DNA of 64,000 nt, from positions 344,059 to 408,058 of the forward strand of contig NZ_JACRSP010000003.1 of the NCBI RefSeq assembly GCF_014384765.1, written 5' to 3'. Made by a program: the position numbers and the translations under genes. Under the pieces are notes generated by a model. That model was not told the DNA's origin. It ran no database searches and saw nothing but the letters and a program-made list of their open reading frames with translations. The DNA comes from Feifania hominis. GTDB taxonomy: Bacteria > Bacillota > Clostridia > Oscillospirales > Feifaniaceae. This document shows positions 47,941 through 56,664 of the stretch, piece after piece; position 1 is the first letter of the stretch; every line of letters starts with the position of its first letter.

Positions 47941-50745
47941 ATGAGCGTGGACTACAATAAGACACTCAATTTGCCCGAGACCGACTTCTCCATGCGGGCA
48001 AATCTGCCGACGAAAGAGCCCGAGATGCTCGCGGCGTGGGAGAGCGGCGGCTTCTATGAGAAGCTGCTGGAAAAAAACGAGGGCAAGCCCCTCTACATTC
48101 TGCACGACGGCCCTCCCTACGCCAACGGCGACATTCACACCGGGCACGCGCTCAACAAGATTTTAAAGGACTTCATCATCCGCTATAAGAACATGGCGGG
48201 CTTCAAGGCCCCCTATGTGCCGGGGTGGGACACCCACGGTCTGCCCATTGAGTCGCAGGCCATCAAAAAGCTCGGCATCAACCGCGCCGAGACGGGCCCG
48301 GTCGAGTTTCGGCGCATCTGCCGCGACTTTGCGCTCGGCTATGTCGACAACCAGCGCGAGCAGTTCAAGCGCCTCGGCGTGACCGGCGACTGGGAACACC
48401 CCTATCTGACCCTCACGCCCGACTTTGAGGCGCGCCAGATCGAGGTCTTCGGCGAGATGGCCAAAAAGGGCTACATCTACAAGGGCCTGCGCCCGGTGTA
48501 CTGGTGCCCCCACGACGAGACGGCTCTCGCCGAGGCGGAGATCGAGTACAGCGAGGATCCCTGCACCTCCATCTATGTGAAGTTCAAGGTCAAGGACGAC
48601 AGAGGCCTGATCTTCGACAGGGCGGCGGGCCTCGACTGCTATGTCGTGATCTGGACCACCACCACCTGGACGCTGCCTGGAAACGTCGCGATCTGCCTCG
48701 GGCCGGACTTTGAGTACTCGCTCATCCGCGCCGGAGAGGAGGCCTACCTCGTCGCGAGCGAGCGGGTGGACTATCTGCGCCAGGTCGCGGGTCTCGGCGA
48801 GGTCGAGGTGCTGGCCACCTACACGGGCCGCGAGCTCGAGTTTGTCACCACGCAGCACCCGTTTCTCGAGCGCGACTCGGTGCTCATCGTGGGCGACCAT
48901 GTCACACTCGACAGCGGCACCGGCTGCGTACACACCGCGCCCGGCTTTGGCGCGGACGACTTCAACATCTGCCAGAACGCCTACAAGGGCATGTTCCCGG
49001 TTCTCGTGCCGGTGGACGGGCGCGGCGTTCTCACCGAGGAGGCGGGCGAGCTCTCGGCCGGCCTCTACTACGACAAGGCGAACAAGGTCATCTTCGACCA
49101 TCTCAAAGAGACGGGCGCTCTGCTCGCGAGCGAGCAGCTGACCCACCAGTATCCCCACTGCTGGCGGTGTAAGAGCCCGATTCTCTTCCGCGTCACCGAG
49201 CAGTGGTTCTGCTCGGTGGAGGATTTCAAGCCCCAGACGCTCGAGGCGATTCGCGGGGTGAAGTGGTACCCGGCCTGGGGCGAGGAGCGCATCAGCGCCA
49301 TGGTCACCGACCGGCGCGACTGGTGCATCTCGCGGCAGCGTCTGTGGGGCGTGCCGATTCCGATCTTCTACTGCCGCGAGTGCGGCGAGCCCATCATCAA
49401 CGACGCGACCATCAAGGCGGTGGCCGACCTCTTCCGCCGCGAGGGCAGCGACGGCTGGTATGCGCACACGGCCGACGAGATTCTCGCCGGGGCGGGCGTC
49501 ACCTGCGGCAAGTGCGGCGCGGCGGGCTTTGAGAAGGAGACCGACATCATGGACGTCTGGTTCGACTCCGGCTCGTCGCACACGGCTGTGCTCGAGCAGC
49601 GCGAGGGGCTCCAGTGGCCGGCCGACCTCTATCTCGAGGGCAACGACCAGCACCGCGGCTGGTTCCAGTCGTCGCTTCTGACGGCGGTCGCGACGCGGGG
49701 CGAGGCGCCCTACAAGGCGGTTCTGACCCACGGCATGGTGGTCGACGGCGAGGGCAGGAAGATGTCGAAGTCGCTCGGCAACGGCATCGACCCGATGGAT
49801 GTGGTCAAGCAGAGCGGCGCCGACATTCTGCGCCTGTGGGTCTCCTCGGCCGACTACACGGGCGAGGTGCGCCTGTCCAAAGAGATTTTAAAGCAGCTCT
49901 CGGAGATCTACCGCAAGATCCGAAATACCGCGCGCTACATTCTCGGCAACCTCACCGGCTTTGATGTGAAAGCCGATATGGTCGCGCCCGCGGATATGGA
50001 GGAGATCGACCGCTGGGCCCTGTCGAAGCTCGACGAGCTCATCGCAAAGGTCACGGCGGCCTACGACAGCTTTGAGTTCTATCAGGTCTTCCATCTGGTT
50101 CACAACTTCTGCGTGGTGGACATGAGCAACTTCTACCTGGACGTCATCAAGGACCGCCTCTACTGCGAGGGGGCGCAGAGCCCTGAGCGCGCAAGCGCCC
50201 AGAGCGCCATGTTCCGCGTGCTCGACGCGCTGACGCGCATGATCGCGCCCATTCTCGCTTTCACCGCCGAGGAGATCTGGCACGCCATGCCCCACCTCGA
50301 CGGGGAGGATACCGAGAGCGTCTTCTTCAACGGCTTCCCGAAGGCGGGCGAGGGCGCCGGCCTTGTGGACGGCGCCAAGTGGGAGCGCGTGCACGCGCTG
50401 CGCGACGACGTGAAAAAGGCGCTGGAGCTTGCGCGCAGCGAGAAGTTCATCGGCGCGGCGCTCGAGGGCAAGGTGGTGCTCCACGGCACGCCGGAGGCCA
50501 TCGGCGAGATTCGCGCGATGGACGTGGATCTGGCGACCCTCTTCATCACCTCGGGCGTGGAGCTTGCCGACGACGGCCCCGGCAAGGGCTTTGCGGGCGA
50601 GAGCTTCGCGGGTGTGAGCGTGGAGGTTCTGAAAGCCGACGGCGAGAAGTGCGAGCGCTGCTGGCGGTATCTGCCGTCGGTGGGAAGCGTGGCGGAGCAC
50701 CCGACGCTCTGCGAGCGCTGCGCCCACGTGGTCGGTAAACTGTAA
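47941..50745 (+). CDS. ileS: Isoleucyl-tRNA synthetase, IleS
   Basis: The 934-residue class I synthetase charges tRNA-Ile. Motifs: DGPPYANGDIHTGHALNK (the HIGH box is HTGH here), the CP1 editing domain with TWTLPGNVAI, and the KMSKS loop GRKMSKSLGNG (about residue 605). A C-terminal zinc site, CERCWRYLP and HPTLCERCAHVV, marks the bacterial type. It follows divIVA by 32 nt. No T-box leader is visible before it, which is unusual for a Gram-positive synthetase but fits its place inside this run. Confidence 0.96.
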   Translation: MSVDYNKTLNLPETDFSMRANLPTKEPEMLAAWESGGFYEKLLEKNEGKPLYILHDGPPYANGDIHTGHALNKILKDFIIRYKNMAGFKAPYVPGWDTHGLPIESQAIKKLGINRAETGPVEFRRICRDFALGYVDNQREQFKRLGVTGDWEHPYLTLTPDFEARQIEVFGEMAKKGYIYKGLRPVYWCPHDETALAEAEIEYSEDPCTSIYVKFKVKDDRGLIFDRAAGLDCYVVIWTTTTWTLPGNVAICLGPDFEYSLIRAGEEAYLVASERVDYLRQVAGLGEVEVLATYTGRELEFVTTQHPFLERDSVLIVGDHVTLDSGTGCVHTAPGFGADDFNICQNAYKGMFPVLVPVDGRGVLTEEAGELSAGLYYDKANKVIFDHLKETGALLASEQLTHQYPHCWRCKSPILFRVTEQWFCSVEDFKPQTLEAIRGVKWYPAWGEERISAMVTDRRDWCISRQRLWGVPIPIFYCRECGEPIINDATIKAVADLFRREGSDGWYAHTADEILAGAGVTCGKCGAAGFEKETDIMDVWFDSGSSHTAVLEQREGLQWPADLYLEGNDQHRGWFQSSLLTAVATRGEAPYKAVLTHGMVVDGEGRKMSKSLGNGIDPMDVVKQSGADILRLWVSSADYTGEVRLSKEILKQLSEIYRKIRNTARYILGNLTGFDVKADMVAPADMEEIDRWALSKLDELIAKVTAAYDSFEFYQVFHLVHNFCVVDMSNFYLDVIKDRLYCEGAQSPERASAQSAMFRVLDALTRMIAPILAFTAEEIWHAMPHLDGEDTESVFFNGFPKAGEGAGLVDGAKWERVHALRDDVKKALELARSEKFIGAALEGKVVLHGTPEAIGEIRAMDVDLATLFITSGVELADDGPGKGFAGESFAGVSVEVLKADGEKCERCWRYLPSVGSVAEHPTLCERCAHVVGKL

Positions 50746-50758
50746 CAACACCATTTTG

Positions 50759-50785
50759 GGGCGGAGGAGATCCTCCGCCCTTTTT
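50759..50785 (+). terminator. Terminator between ileS and lspA
   Basis: GGGCGGAGG, loop AGAT, CCTCCGCCC (50759-50780), then TTTTT. It ends directly at the lspA ribosome site, so it may act as an attenuator within the operon rather than a complete stop. Confidence 0.8.
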
Positions 50786-50792
50786 AAGGAGA

Positions 50793-51284
50793 ATGACTGT
50801 GATCTGGATTGCCATCATCGCGGCGGGCGCAGCGCTCGACCGCATCTCAAAGGTGCTCGCAAGCCACTTTTTAAAGAGCGTGAACACCGTGCCGATCATA
50901 GAGAATGTCTTCCACCTGACCTATGTGGAAAACGACGGCGCGGCCTTTTCCATTCTGCGCGGGCAGAGGTGGCTGCTGGTCGTTGTGACCTGCATCGGCA
51001 TCGCCGCGATTCTCTACGCGATCCTCTTCGGGAGAATCAAGTCGAAGACGCTGCTCTGGGCGCTGTCGCTGATTGCGGCGGGGGGCATCGGAAACCTGAT
51101 CGACCGGCTGTTTCACCACGGGCGCGTCATCGACTACTTCGACTTTCGGCTGATCAACTTCCCTGTGTTCAATGTGGCCGACGTGCTCGTGACGGCGGGC
51201 GCGGTGCTGCTGTTTGTGTACATTCTGTTTTTCTTTGACAAGGGGGAGAAGCCCGCTCAGGGGGGAGCTGCCGATGAGGCATGA
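50793..51284 (+). CDS. lspA: Lipoprotein signal peptidase, LspA
   Basis: The 163-residue membrane protease has four hydrophobic helices. The catalytic aspartates are in IGNLIDRLFHHGRVIDYFDF and FNVADVLVTAGA, and the conserved NDGAAFSI loop lies near residue 50. It removes signal peptides from prolipoproteins after lipidation. ATG 50793 is only 1 nt after AAGGAG; a GTG at 50799 in the same frame has better spacing and may be the true start. It overlaps the pseudouridine synthase gene by 11 nt. Confidence 0.93.
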   Translation: MTVIWIAIIAAGAALDRISKVLASHFLKSVNTVPIIENVFHLTYVENDGAAFSILRGQRWLLVVVTCIGIAAILYAILFGRIKSKTLLWALSLIAAGGIGNLIDRLFHHGRVIDYFDFRLINFPVFNVADVLVTAGAVLLFVYILFFFDKGEKPAQGGAADEA

Positions 51285-52197
51285 AATCGCAGCCGCGGCG
51301 GCCGATGAGGGCGAGAGGGCCGACCGCTTTCTCGCCGGCCGCATCGAGGAGCTGACCCGCTCGGCGGCGGCAAAGCTGCTCGAAGAGGGAAAAGTCACTA
51401 CAAATGGTAATATCATATCAAAAAATTACAAAATAAGGCCGGGCGATGTGCTCGCAGTGGAGATTCCCGAGCCGGAGCTGCTCGCGGTGACGCCGCAGGA
51501 GATCCCGCTCGACATCGTCTACGAGGACGCAGAGCTGCTGGTTGTGAACAAGCCCCGCGGCATGGTGGTGCACCCGGCGGCGGGCAACTACTCGGGCACG
51601 CTCGTCAACGCCCTGATGGCCCACTGCCGGGACAGTCTCTCCGGCATCAACGGGGTCATCCGCCCGGGCATCGTGCACCGAATCGACAAGGACACGAGCG
51701 GTCTTCTCATTGTGGCGAAGACCAACGCCGCGCACCTGTCGCTCGCGGCGCAGATCAAAGAGCACAGCTTCAAGCGCGAGTACGAGGCGGTTCTCATCGG
51801 CTCGCTGCGCGACGACGCGGGCACGGTGGACCGCCCCATCGGCCGCAGCGAGCGCGACCGCAAGAAGATGGCCGTCACCGACAAAAACAGCCGCCCGGCC
51901 GTCACCCACTATGAGGTGATCGGGCGCTACCCGGGCTACACCCATGTGCGCTGCCGGCTCGAGACCGGGCGCACGCACCAGATTCGCGTGCACATGGCGA
52001 GCATCGGCCACCCGGTCGCGGGCGATGAGGTGTACGGGCCGAAGCGCCAGGGTCTGCCCTTTGCCGGGCAGTGTCTGCACGCGCGCACCATCGGCTTTGT
52101 GCACCCGGCGAGCGGCGAGTGGATGGAATTTGACAGCGGTCTGCCGGAATATTTTGCCCGGTTCTTGACAAAGCTTGCGCAGCGTGGTATAAAATAA
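51274..52197 (+). CDS. RluD-type pseudouridine synthase
   Basis: The 307-residue enzyme has an N-terminal S4 domain (ERADRFLAGRIEELTRSAAAKLLEEGKV) and the RluA/RluD catalytic domain. The latter shows NKPRGMVVHPAAGNYSGTLVNAL, the catalytic aspartate in GIVHRIDKDTSGLLIVAK, RPAVTHYEVI and LETGRTHQIRVHMA. It converts uridines in large-subunit rRNA to pseudouridine. Lying next to lspA is conserved in Firmicutes (YlyB). Start at 51274 (GGGGGAGCTGCCG upstream). Confidence 0.92.
   Translation: MRHEIAAAAADEGERADRFLAGRIEELTRSAAAKLLEEGKVTTNGNIISKNYKIRPGDVLAVEIPEPELLAVTPQEIPLDIVYEDAELLVVNKPRGMVVHPAAGNYSGTLVNALMAHCRDSLSGINGVIRPGIVHRIDKDTSGLLIVAKTNAAHLSLAAQIKEHSFKREYEAVLIGSLRDDAGTVDRPIGRSERDRKKMAVTDKNSRPAVTHYEVIGRYPGYTHVRCRLETGRTHQIRVHMASIGHPVAGDEVYGPKRQGLPFAGQCLHARTIGFVHPASGEWMEFDSGLPEYFARFLTKLAQRGIK
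52165..52193 (+). promoter_or_regulatory. Sigma-A promoter of the thiT leader
   Basis: TTGACA (52165-52170), 17 nt, TATAAA (52188-52193), with TGG before the -10. It lies within the last codons of the pseudouridine synthase gene and feeds the TPP riboswitch. Confidence 0.8.
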
Positions 52198-52235
52198 AGC
52201 GGTGTGAGAAGCCGCAGAGGCCTCGCACACAAGTA

Positions 52236-52336
52236 AATAGGCACAGGGGTGCTGGGAGCCATTCCCGGCTGAGATGGGGCAAAACGCAGCCCCGGGCCCT
52301 CAAACCTGATCCGGATAATGCCGGCGTAGGAAAGGC
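52236..52336 (+). promoter_or_regulatory. TPP riboswitch upstream of thiT
   Basis: The thi-box elements are clear: ACAGGGGTGCT, GGCTGAGAT, CCCTCAAACCTGATCCGG and ATAATGCCGGCGTAGGAAAG. It is followed by a terminator hairpin and then by the thiamine transporter gene. Confidence 0.95.
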
Positions 52337-52352
52337 TTTCAGTGGGCTTTTT

Positions 52353-52390
52353 GGGTCCGTTTCCTATGGGAGACGGACCCTTTCTTTTTT
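52353..52390 (+). terminator. Expression-platform terminator of the thiT riboswitch
   Basis: GGGTCCGT (52353-52360) pairs with ACGGACCC (52373-52380), with extra TCC/GGG-type pairs inside, followed by TTTCTTTTTT. Confidence 0.88.
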
Positions 52391-52426
52391 GCCCCGGCGG
52401 GTCCGAAATAAGAGGAGGACAAGACA

Positions 52427-52987
52427 ATGCAGACAACAAGAATCAGTAAGGCGAGAGTCATCGCGGAGTGCGGCATCATGCTCGCGATCGCGTATGTGCT
52501 CTCCATGTTCAAGCTGTGGGAGATGCCGCAGGGCGGCTCGGTCACGTTTCTGTCCATGCTGCCGGTGCTGCTCGCGGGGTACCGCGTGGGGCCGAAGTGG
52601 GGGCTTGTGATGGGCTTTGCCTACTCGCTGCTGCAGCTCGTATTCGACTTTCGCGGGCTCGGCGTGTCGGGAACGGCGCTCGCGCTGGCGGTGGTCTTTG
52701 ACTACCTGATTCCCTTTACGGCGCTCGGCCTTGCGGGCCTGTTCAAAAAGCTCAAATACGGCTTCCCGATCGGCTGCGGTGTGATGATCTTCGTGCGCTT
52801 TCTCTGCCATCTGGTCTCGGGCATCGCCGTGTGGAGCGTGTGGGCGCCCGAGGGCATGAGCCCGTTTATGTATTCGCTGGCCTACAACGGCTCCTACATG
52901 GGGATTGAGTTTGTGGCCACCGTCGTGGTCGCCGTGGTGCTGACGAGGATTGATTCGTTCAACAAGTACATCAACCAGACTCTGTGA
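52427..52987 (+). CDS. thiT: Thiamine ECF transporter substrate-binding subunit, ThiT
   Basis: The 186-residue membrane protein has six hydrophobic helices. ThiT family marks include KLWEMPQGGSVTFLSMLPVLLAGYRVGPKWG near the N-terminus, and SYMGIEF and aromatic residues that line the thiamine pocket. ThiT binds thiamine and works with the shared EcfA/EcfT energising module, not encoded in this window. It is placed behind a TPP riboswitch, which confirms the substrate. Confidence 0.94.
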   Translation: MQTTRISKARVIAECGIMLAIAYVLSMFKLWEMPQGGSVTFLSMLPVLLAGYRVGPKWGLVMGFAYSLLQLVFDFRGLGVSGTALALAVVFDYLIPFTALGLAGLFKKLKYGFPIGCGVMIFVRFLCHLVSGIAVWSVWAPEGMSPFMYSLAYNGSYMGIEFVATVVVAVVLTRIDSFNKYINQTL

Positions 52988-52997
52988 GACAAGAGCG

Positions 52998-53027
52998 GGG
53001 GAGCGGGCTGCGGTCCGCTCCCCTTTG
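52998..53027 (+). terminator. Terminator after thiT
   Basis: GGGGAGCGG (52998-53006) pairs with CCGCTCCCC (53015-53023), followed by TTT. Confidence 0.75.
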
Positions 53028-53060
53028 CGCGGGCGGGAGAACGAGGCCCGCGCCGCGACG

Positions 53061-53096
53061 CAGGAGCCGTCCCCGGCCGGGGGCGGCTCCTGTTTA
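53061..53096 (+). terminator. Second hairpin before the HAD gene
   Basis: CAGGAGCCG (53061-53069) and CGGCTCCTG (53084-53092), with inner CCCC/GGGG pairs, followed by TTTACAGTTTT. Its T-tract overlaps the next promoter. Confidence 0.65.
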
Positions 53097-53121
53097 CAGT
53101 TTTGCCCCGGTGTGGTATCAT
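53093..53121 (+). promoter_or_regulatory. Extended -10 promoter of the Cof-type HAD gene
   Basis: TTTACA (53093-53098), 17 nt, TATCAT (53116-53121), with TGG before the -10. Confidence 0.7.
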
Positions 53122-53152
53122 AGCAGGGTATGTGAGAGGGGAGGCTGTCGGA

Positions 53153-53980
53153 TTGGAACCGATTTTTCGTGGCTTGCTTCTCGTGTCGGACTTTGACGGG
53201 ACACTCGCCGCGCACGGAAGCTACATTTCAGAAAAAAACGACGCGGCGATTCGCCGCTTCATCGAGCTCGGCGGGCGCTTCACCATCAGCACGGGCCGCG
53301 CGCCCGGCTCGATCTGCGAGCGCATTGGGCAGATTCCCGTCAACGCCCCGCTGCTGTGCAGCAACGGCTCGACTTTCTTTGAGCGCGACCGGGGAAAGGT
53401 GCTCTGGTGTCACCCGATTGAGACCGGGCTGATTCACCGCATTGTCCGCGAGGTCTATGAGCAGTTTCCCGGCACCGCCATCGAGATCTTTGAAAACGAC
53501 ACGCTCTATCTGCTGCGGCGAAACAGCTACTCGGACCGCCACACCGAGATGGAGACCGCGGTGATCGTGCCCTGCACGCCCGAGCGGCTGCCGCAGGTGA
53601 TCACGAAAGTCATTTTTGTCGATGAGAACGCGGCGCTTCAGAAAGTGCGCGCGCACCTTGTCAGGCAGGGCCACGAGATCGAGCATGTGTTCACCTATGT
53701 GAGCTATCTTGAGCTGATGAAGCGGGGCGTGGACAAGGGCTCGGGCCTGCGCGAAATCGCGGAGTATCTCGGAATCGAAAGGGAGAAGACCGCGGCGGTC
53801 GGAGACTACTACAACGACATTCCCATGCTCCGGCAGGCGGCGCTCGGCGCGGCGGTGGCAAACGCGCTGCCCGAGGTGCGCGAGGCGGCGGACGTCGTGG
53901 TCTGCAGCAACGCCGAGGGGGCGGTCGCCGAGGTGATCGCAGAGCTGGAACGGCGCGTCCGCAGCGGCCTTTTGGGCTGA
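53153..53980 (+). CDS. Cof-type HAD hydrolase
   Basis: The 275-residue HAD IIB phosphatase has motif I in LVSDFDGTLAAHG, motif II STGRAPGS, a type C2B cap (about 85-190), the motif III lysine in KRGVDKGSGLREIAEYL and motif IV VGDYYNDIPML. The family removes phosphate from sugar phosphates, FMN or PLP; substrate unknown. Start chosen at TTG 53153, 8 nt after GGGAGG. Longer in-frame starts overlap the promoter. Own promoter at 53093-53121. Confidence 0.82.
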   Translation: MEPIFRGLLLVSDFDGTLAAHGSYISEKNDAAIRRFIELGGRFTISTGRAPGSICERIGQIPVNAPLLCSNGSTFFERDRGKVLWCHPIETGLIHRIVREVYEQFPGTAIEIFENDTLYLLRRNSYSDRHTEMETAVIVPCTPERLPQVITKVIFVDENAALQKVRAHLVRQGHEIEHVFTYVSYLELMKRGVDKGSGLREIAEYLGIEREKTAAVGDYYNDIPMLRQAALGAAVANALPEVREAADVVVCSNAEGAVAEVIAELERRVRSGLLG

Positions 53981-53998
53981 AAAAGCGCCCCGAAAGAT

Positions 53999-54027
53999 TT
54001 GACAACGGGCGCGCAAACCGATAGAAT
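53999..54027 (+). promoter_or_regulatory. Sigma-A promoter of the transketolase genes
   Basis: TTGACA (53999-54004), 17 nt, TAGAAT (54022-54027), about 76 nt upstream of the first start codon. Confidence 0.75.
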
Positions 54028-54103
54028 AGACAGTGGCGGCGGATGCCTTGTCCGCCCGCGTACCGAAGTGGAAAAACAAAATTTACCATAAGGGGGACAT
54101 ACC

Positions 54104-54946
54104 ATGGATGCTATGGAAAACAAGCGTCTGCAAGCGACGGCCGCAAAGGTGAGACTGGGCGCCGTTGAGGCGGTCTACTCGGCCAAATCCGGCCATCCCG
54201 GCGGGTCTCTGTCCATTGCGGACATTCTGACCTACCTCTATTTCAAAGAGATGAACATCGACCCGAAAAACCCGAAGTGGGAGGATCGCGACCGCTTCGT
54301 GCTCTCCAAGGGGCACACGTCGCCGGCCTACTACTCGACGCTCGCCCACCGCGGCTTCTTTGACGTGGAGCTGCTTAAGACGTTCCGCAAGCCCGACAGC
54401 ATCTTGCAGGGCCACCCGGACATGAAGCACATCCCCGGCGTCGACATGACCACGGGCTCGCTGGGTCTCGGCCTTTCGGCCGCCTGCGGCATGGCGCTCT
54501 CGGGCAAGCTCTACAACAAGGACTACCGCGTCTACGCGGCCGTCGGCGACGGCGAGAGCCAGGAGGGCCAGATCTGGGAGGCCGCCATGTTCGCCGCCCA
54601 CTACAAGCTCGACAACCTCTGTGTCGTCATCGACTCGAACGGCCTTCAGATCGACGGGCCGGTCACCGAGGTCATGAGCCCGCTGCCCTTTGACAAGAAG
54701 TTTGAGGCGTTCAACTGGAACGTCATCTGCATCGACGGCCACAACTTCGACGAGATCGAGGCGGCCTACAAGGCGGCGCGCGCGTGCAAGGGCAAACCGA
54801 CCGCCATCATCGCCAAGACCGTCAAGGGCAAGGGCGTCTCGTTCATGGAGAACAACGTCGGCTGGCACGGCGCGGCCCCGAACGACGAGCAGTACAAGAC
54901 CGCGGTGGAAGATTTGACCGCGATTCTCAAGAAAGCGGAGGTGTGA
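54104..54946 (+). CDS. Transketolase, N-terminal subunit
   Basis: The 280-residue protein is the thiamine-diphosphate half of a split transketolase. It has YSAKSGHPGGSLSIADILTYLYF, LSKGHTSPAYYSTLA, LGLGLSAACGMAL and the TPP motif VGDGESQEGQIWEAAMFA ending in VVIDSNGLQIDG. It moves two-carbon units between sugar phosphates in the pentose phosphate pathway and needs the C-terminal subunit encoded 4 nt downstream. Its cofactor is the end product of the thiamine genes in this window. Confidence 0.94.
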   Translation: MDAMENKRLQATAAKVRLGAVEAVYSAKSGHPGGSLSIADILTYLYFKEMNIDPKNPKWEDRDRFVLSKGHTSPAYYSTLAHRGFFDVELLKTFRKPDSILQGHPDMKHIPGVDMTTGSLGLGLSAACGMALSGKLYNKDYRVYAAVGDGESQEGQIWEAAMFAAHYKLDNLCVVIDSNGLQIDGPVTEVMSPLPFDKKFEAFNWNVICIDGHNFDEIEAAYKAARACKGKPTAIIAKTVKGKGVSFMENNVGWHGAAPNDEQYKTAVEDLTAILKKAEV

Positions 54947-54950
54947 GACC

Positions 54951-55892
54951 ATGGCTGACAAGATTGCAACCAGAGAAGCTTACGGCGCGGCCCTTGCGGA
55001 GTTTGGCGCCGACCACGATTTCATCGTCATGGACGCCGACCTCGCTGCGGCGACCAAGACCGGCGTTTTCAAAAAGGCGTTCCCCGAGCGCTTCATCGAC
55101 TGCGGCATCGCCGAGGGCAACATGATGTCGGCTGCGGCCGGCATCGCCTCGACCGGCAAGACCGTGTTTGCGAGCACCTTTGCGATGTTCGCCGCGGGCC
55201 GCGCGTTTGACGCGGTGAGAAACTCCATCGGCTACCCGCATCTCAACGTCAAGATCGGCGCGACCCACGCCGGTATCTCGGTCGGCGAGGACGGCGCGAC
55301 CCACCAGTGCAACGAGGACATCGCGCTCATGCGCACCATTCCGGGCATGACGGTCATCAACCCCGCCGACGCCACCGAGGCGAGAGCCTGCGTCAAGTGG
55401 GCGATGGAGAACGAGGGTCCGGTCTACATGCGCTTCGGGCGCCTGGCCGTGCCGGTTCTGTTCGACCAGGACAGCTACAAGTTTGAAGTCGGCAAGGGCA
55501 TTGTGCTCAAGGACGGCAAGGATGTCGCCATCTTCGCGACCGGTCTGATGGTCGCCGAGGCGATCGAGGCAGCGGAGTCGCTCAAGGCGGAGAGCATCGA
55601 CGCCGCCGTCATCAACATTCACACCATCAAGCCCATCGACCGCGAGCTCATCACCGAGTACGCGAAAAAGTGCGGCTGCATCGTGACCGCTGAGGAGCAC
55701 AGCGTCATCGGCGGTCTCGGCGGCGCGGTGAGCGAGGTCGTCAGCGAGACCTGCCCGGTGCCGGTTCTCAAAGTCGGCGTGATGGATACGTTCGGCAAGT
55801 CCGGCCCCGCGCCGAAGCTTCTGGAGCTGTTCCATCTCAAGGCGCCCGACATTGCGGCCATGGCGAAGAAAGCCGTCGCGCTCAAGAAGTAG
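54951..55892 (+). CDS. Transketolase, C-terminal subunit
   Basis: The 313-residue protein contains the pyrimidine-binding domain (FIVMDADLAAATKTG, FIDCGIAEGNMMSAAAGIASTGKTVFASTFA, with the conserved glutamate) and the C-terminal transketolase domain (VAIFATGLMVAEA, VTAEEHSVIGGLGGAVSEV). It pairs with the preceding subunit. The split form is common in anaerobic Firmicutes. The HAD gene follows after 6 nt. Confidence 0.94.
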   Translation: MADKIATREAYGAALAEFGADHDFIVMDADLAAATKTGVFKKAFPERFIDCGIAEGNMMSAAAGIASTGKTVFASTFAMFAAGRAFDAVRNSIGYPHLNVKIGATHAGISVGEDGATHQCNEDIALMRTIPGMTVINPADATEARACVKWAMENEGPVYMRFGRLAVPVLFDQDSYKFEVGKGIVLKDGKDVAIFATGLMVAEAIEAAESLKAESIDAAVINIHTIKPIDRELITEYAKKCGCIVTAEEHSVIGGLGGAVSEVVSETCPVPVLKVGVMDTFGKSGPAPKLLELFHLKAPDIAAMAKKAVALKK

Positions 55893-55898
55893 GCGCCG

Positions 55899-56540
55899 AT
55901 GGGAAAAGTGGAAAAGCTCGCCATCTTCGACATTGACGGCACGCTGCATGTGACGGCGGCCATGGCGATACCGGCCTACCAGAAAGTCATGCCCGAGTTC
56001 GGCTTTGCGCCCGCGAGCGACGAGGCGATCATCTCGTCGTTCGGCGACAACTCCGAGGAGATTTTGCGCAAGCTCGGCATCTCGGCCCCGCCCGACGTGA
56101 TCGACGCGTTCAACGCGCGCATGAAGATCGTCGACTGGGAGATGATGAAAGAGCGCGGCCAGTTCTACCCCGGCGTGATGCAGACGCTCGCCCGGCTCAA
56201 AGAGGCGGGAATTCCCATGGCGGTCTGTTCGATGTGCACCGAGAACTACAGGCTTCAGATCTATGAGAAGTTCGGCATCGGCGAGTACATGAGCGGCTAC
56301 CGCACCGAGGAGTGGGGCGACGACAAGATTGTCGTGCTCAAGAGTCTGCTCGACGAGTTTCAGCCCGAGCGGGCCGTCATGATCGGCGACCGGTTCTTCG
56401 ATCTGCGCGCGGCGCGCGCAAACGGCATTCCGACCATCGGCTGCCTCTACGGCTACGCACCGGACGAGGTGCGCGACGCGGAGTACACGGTCGAGTCGGC
56501 CGACGAGCTCTTTGACACGATTGTCAGAGCGCTCAGCTAG
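55899..56540 (+). CDS. HAD-family hydrolase linked to transketolase
   Basis: The 213-residue HAD hydrolase has motif I AIFDIDGTLHVT, a small helical cap (about 20-85), motif II near MAVCSMCTENY, a late lysine and motif IV VMIGDRFFDLRAARA. It resembles phosphoglycolate-phosphatase-type enzymes. It starts 6 nt after the transketolase C-subunit gene, so it may act on a sugar phosphate or glycolaldehyde-type side product, which is inference. A terminator follows. Confidence 0.8.
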   Translation: MGKVEKLAIFDIDGTLHVTAAMAIPAYQKVMPEFGFAPASDEAIISSFGDNSEEILRKLGISAPPDVIDAFNARMKIVDWEMMKERGQFYPGVMQTLARLKEAGIPMAVCSMCTENYRLQIYEKFGIGEYMSGYRTEEWGDDKIVVLKSLLDEFQPERAVMIGDRFFDLRAARANGIPTIGCLYGYAPDEVRDAEYTVESADELFDTIVRALS

Positions 56541-56550
56541 AGTAAAGGAG

Positions 56551-56580
56551 AGAGACGGGGGACCCCCCGTCTCTTTTTTG
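56551..56580 (+). terminator. Intrinsic terminator after the HAD gene
   Basis: AGAGACGGGG, loop GACC, CCCCGTCTCT (56551-56574), then TTTTT. Confidence 0.9.
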
Positions 56581-56586
56581 CAAAAA

Positions 56587-56652
56587 ATGGAAAGTTTACT
56601 TGACATCAATGGTGAGCTGTGGTATCCTGTGAATGGAAAGCGAACTTGACAT
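56587..56652 (+). promoter_or_regulatory. Promoter with two 20-bp direct repeats
   Basis: ATGGAAAGtttACTTGACAT (56587-56606) recurs as ATGGAAAGcgaACTTGACAT (56633-56652), 46 bp apart, 17 of 20 bases identical. Copy 1 contains the -35 of TTGACA (56600-56605), 17 nt, TATCCT (56623-56628). Copy 2 lies between the start point and the ribosome site of the XRE gene. It looks like an autoregulatory operator pair. Confidence 0.65.
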
Positions 56653-56664
56653 GGAGGTGGTCGC

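Noticed and set aside
47880..47941. T-box leader before ileS
   Set aside because: Only 32 nt separate divIVA and ileS, with no specifier loop, T-box sequence or terminator.
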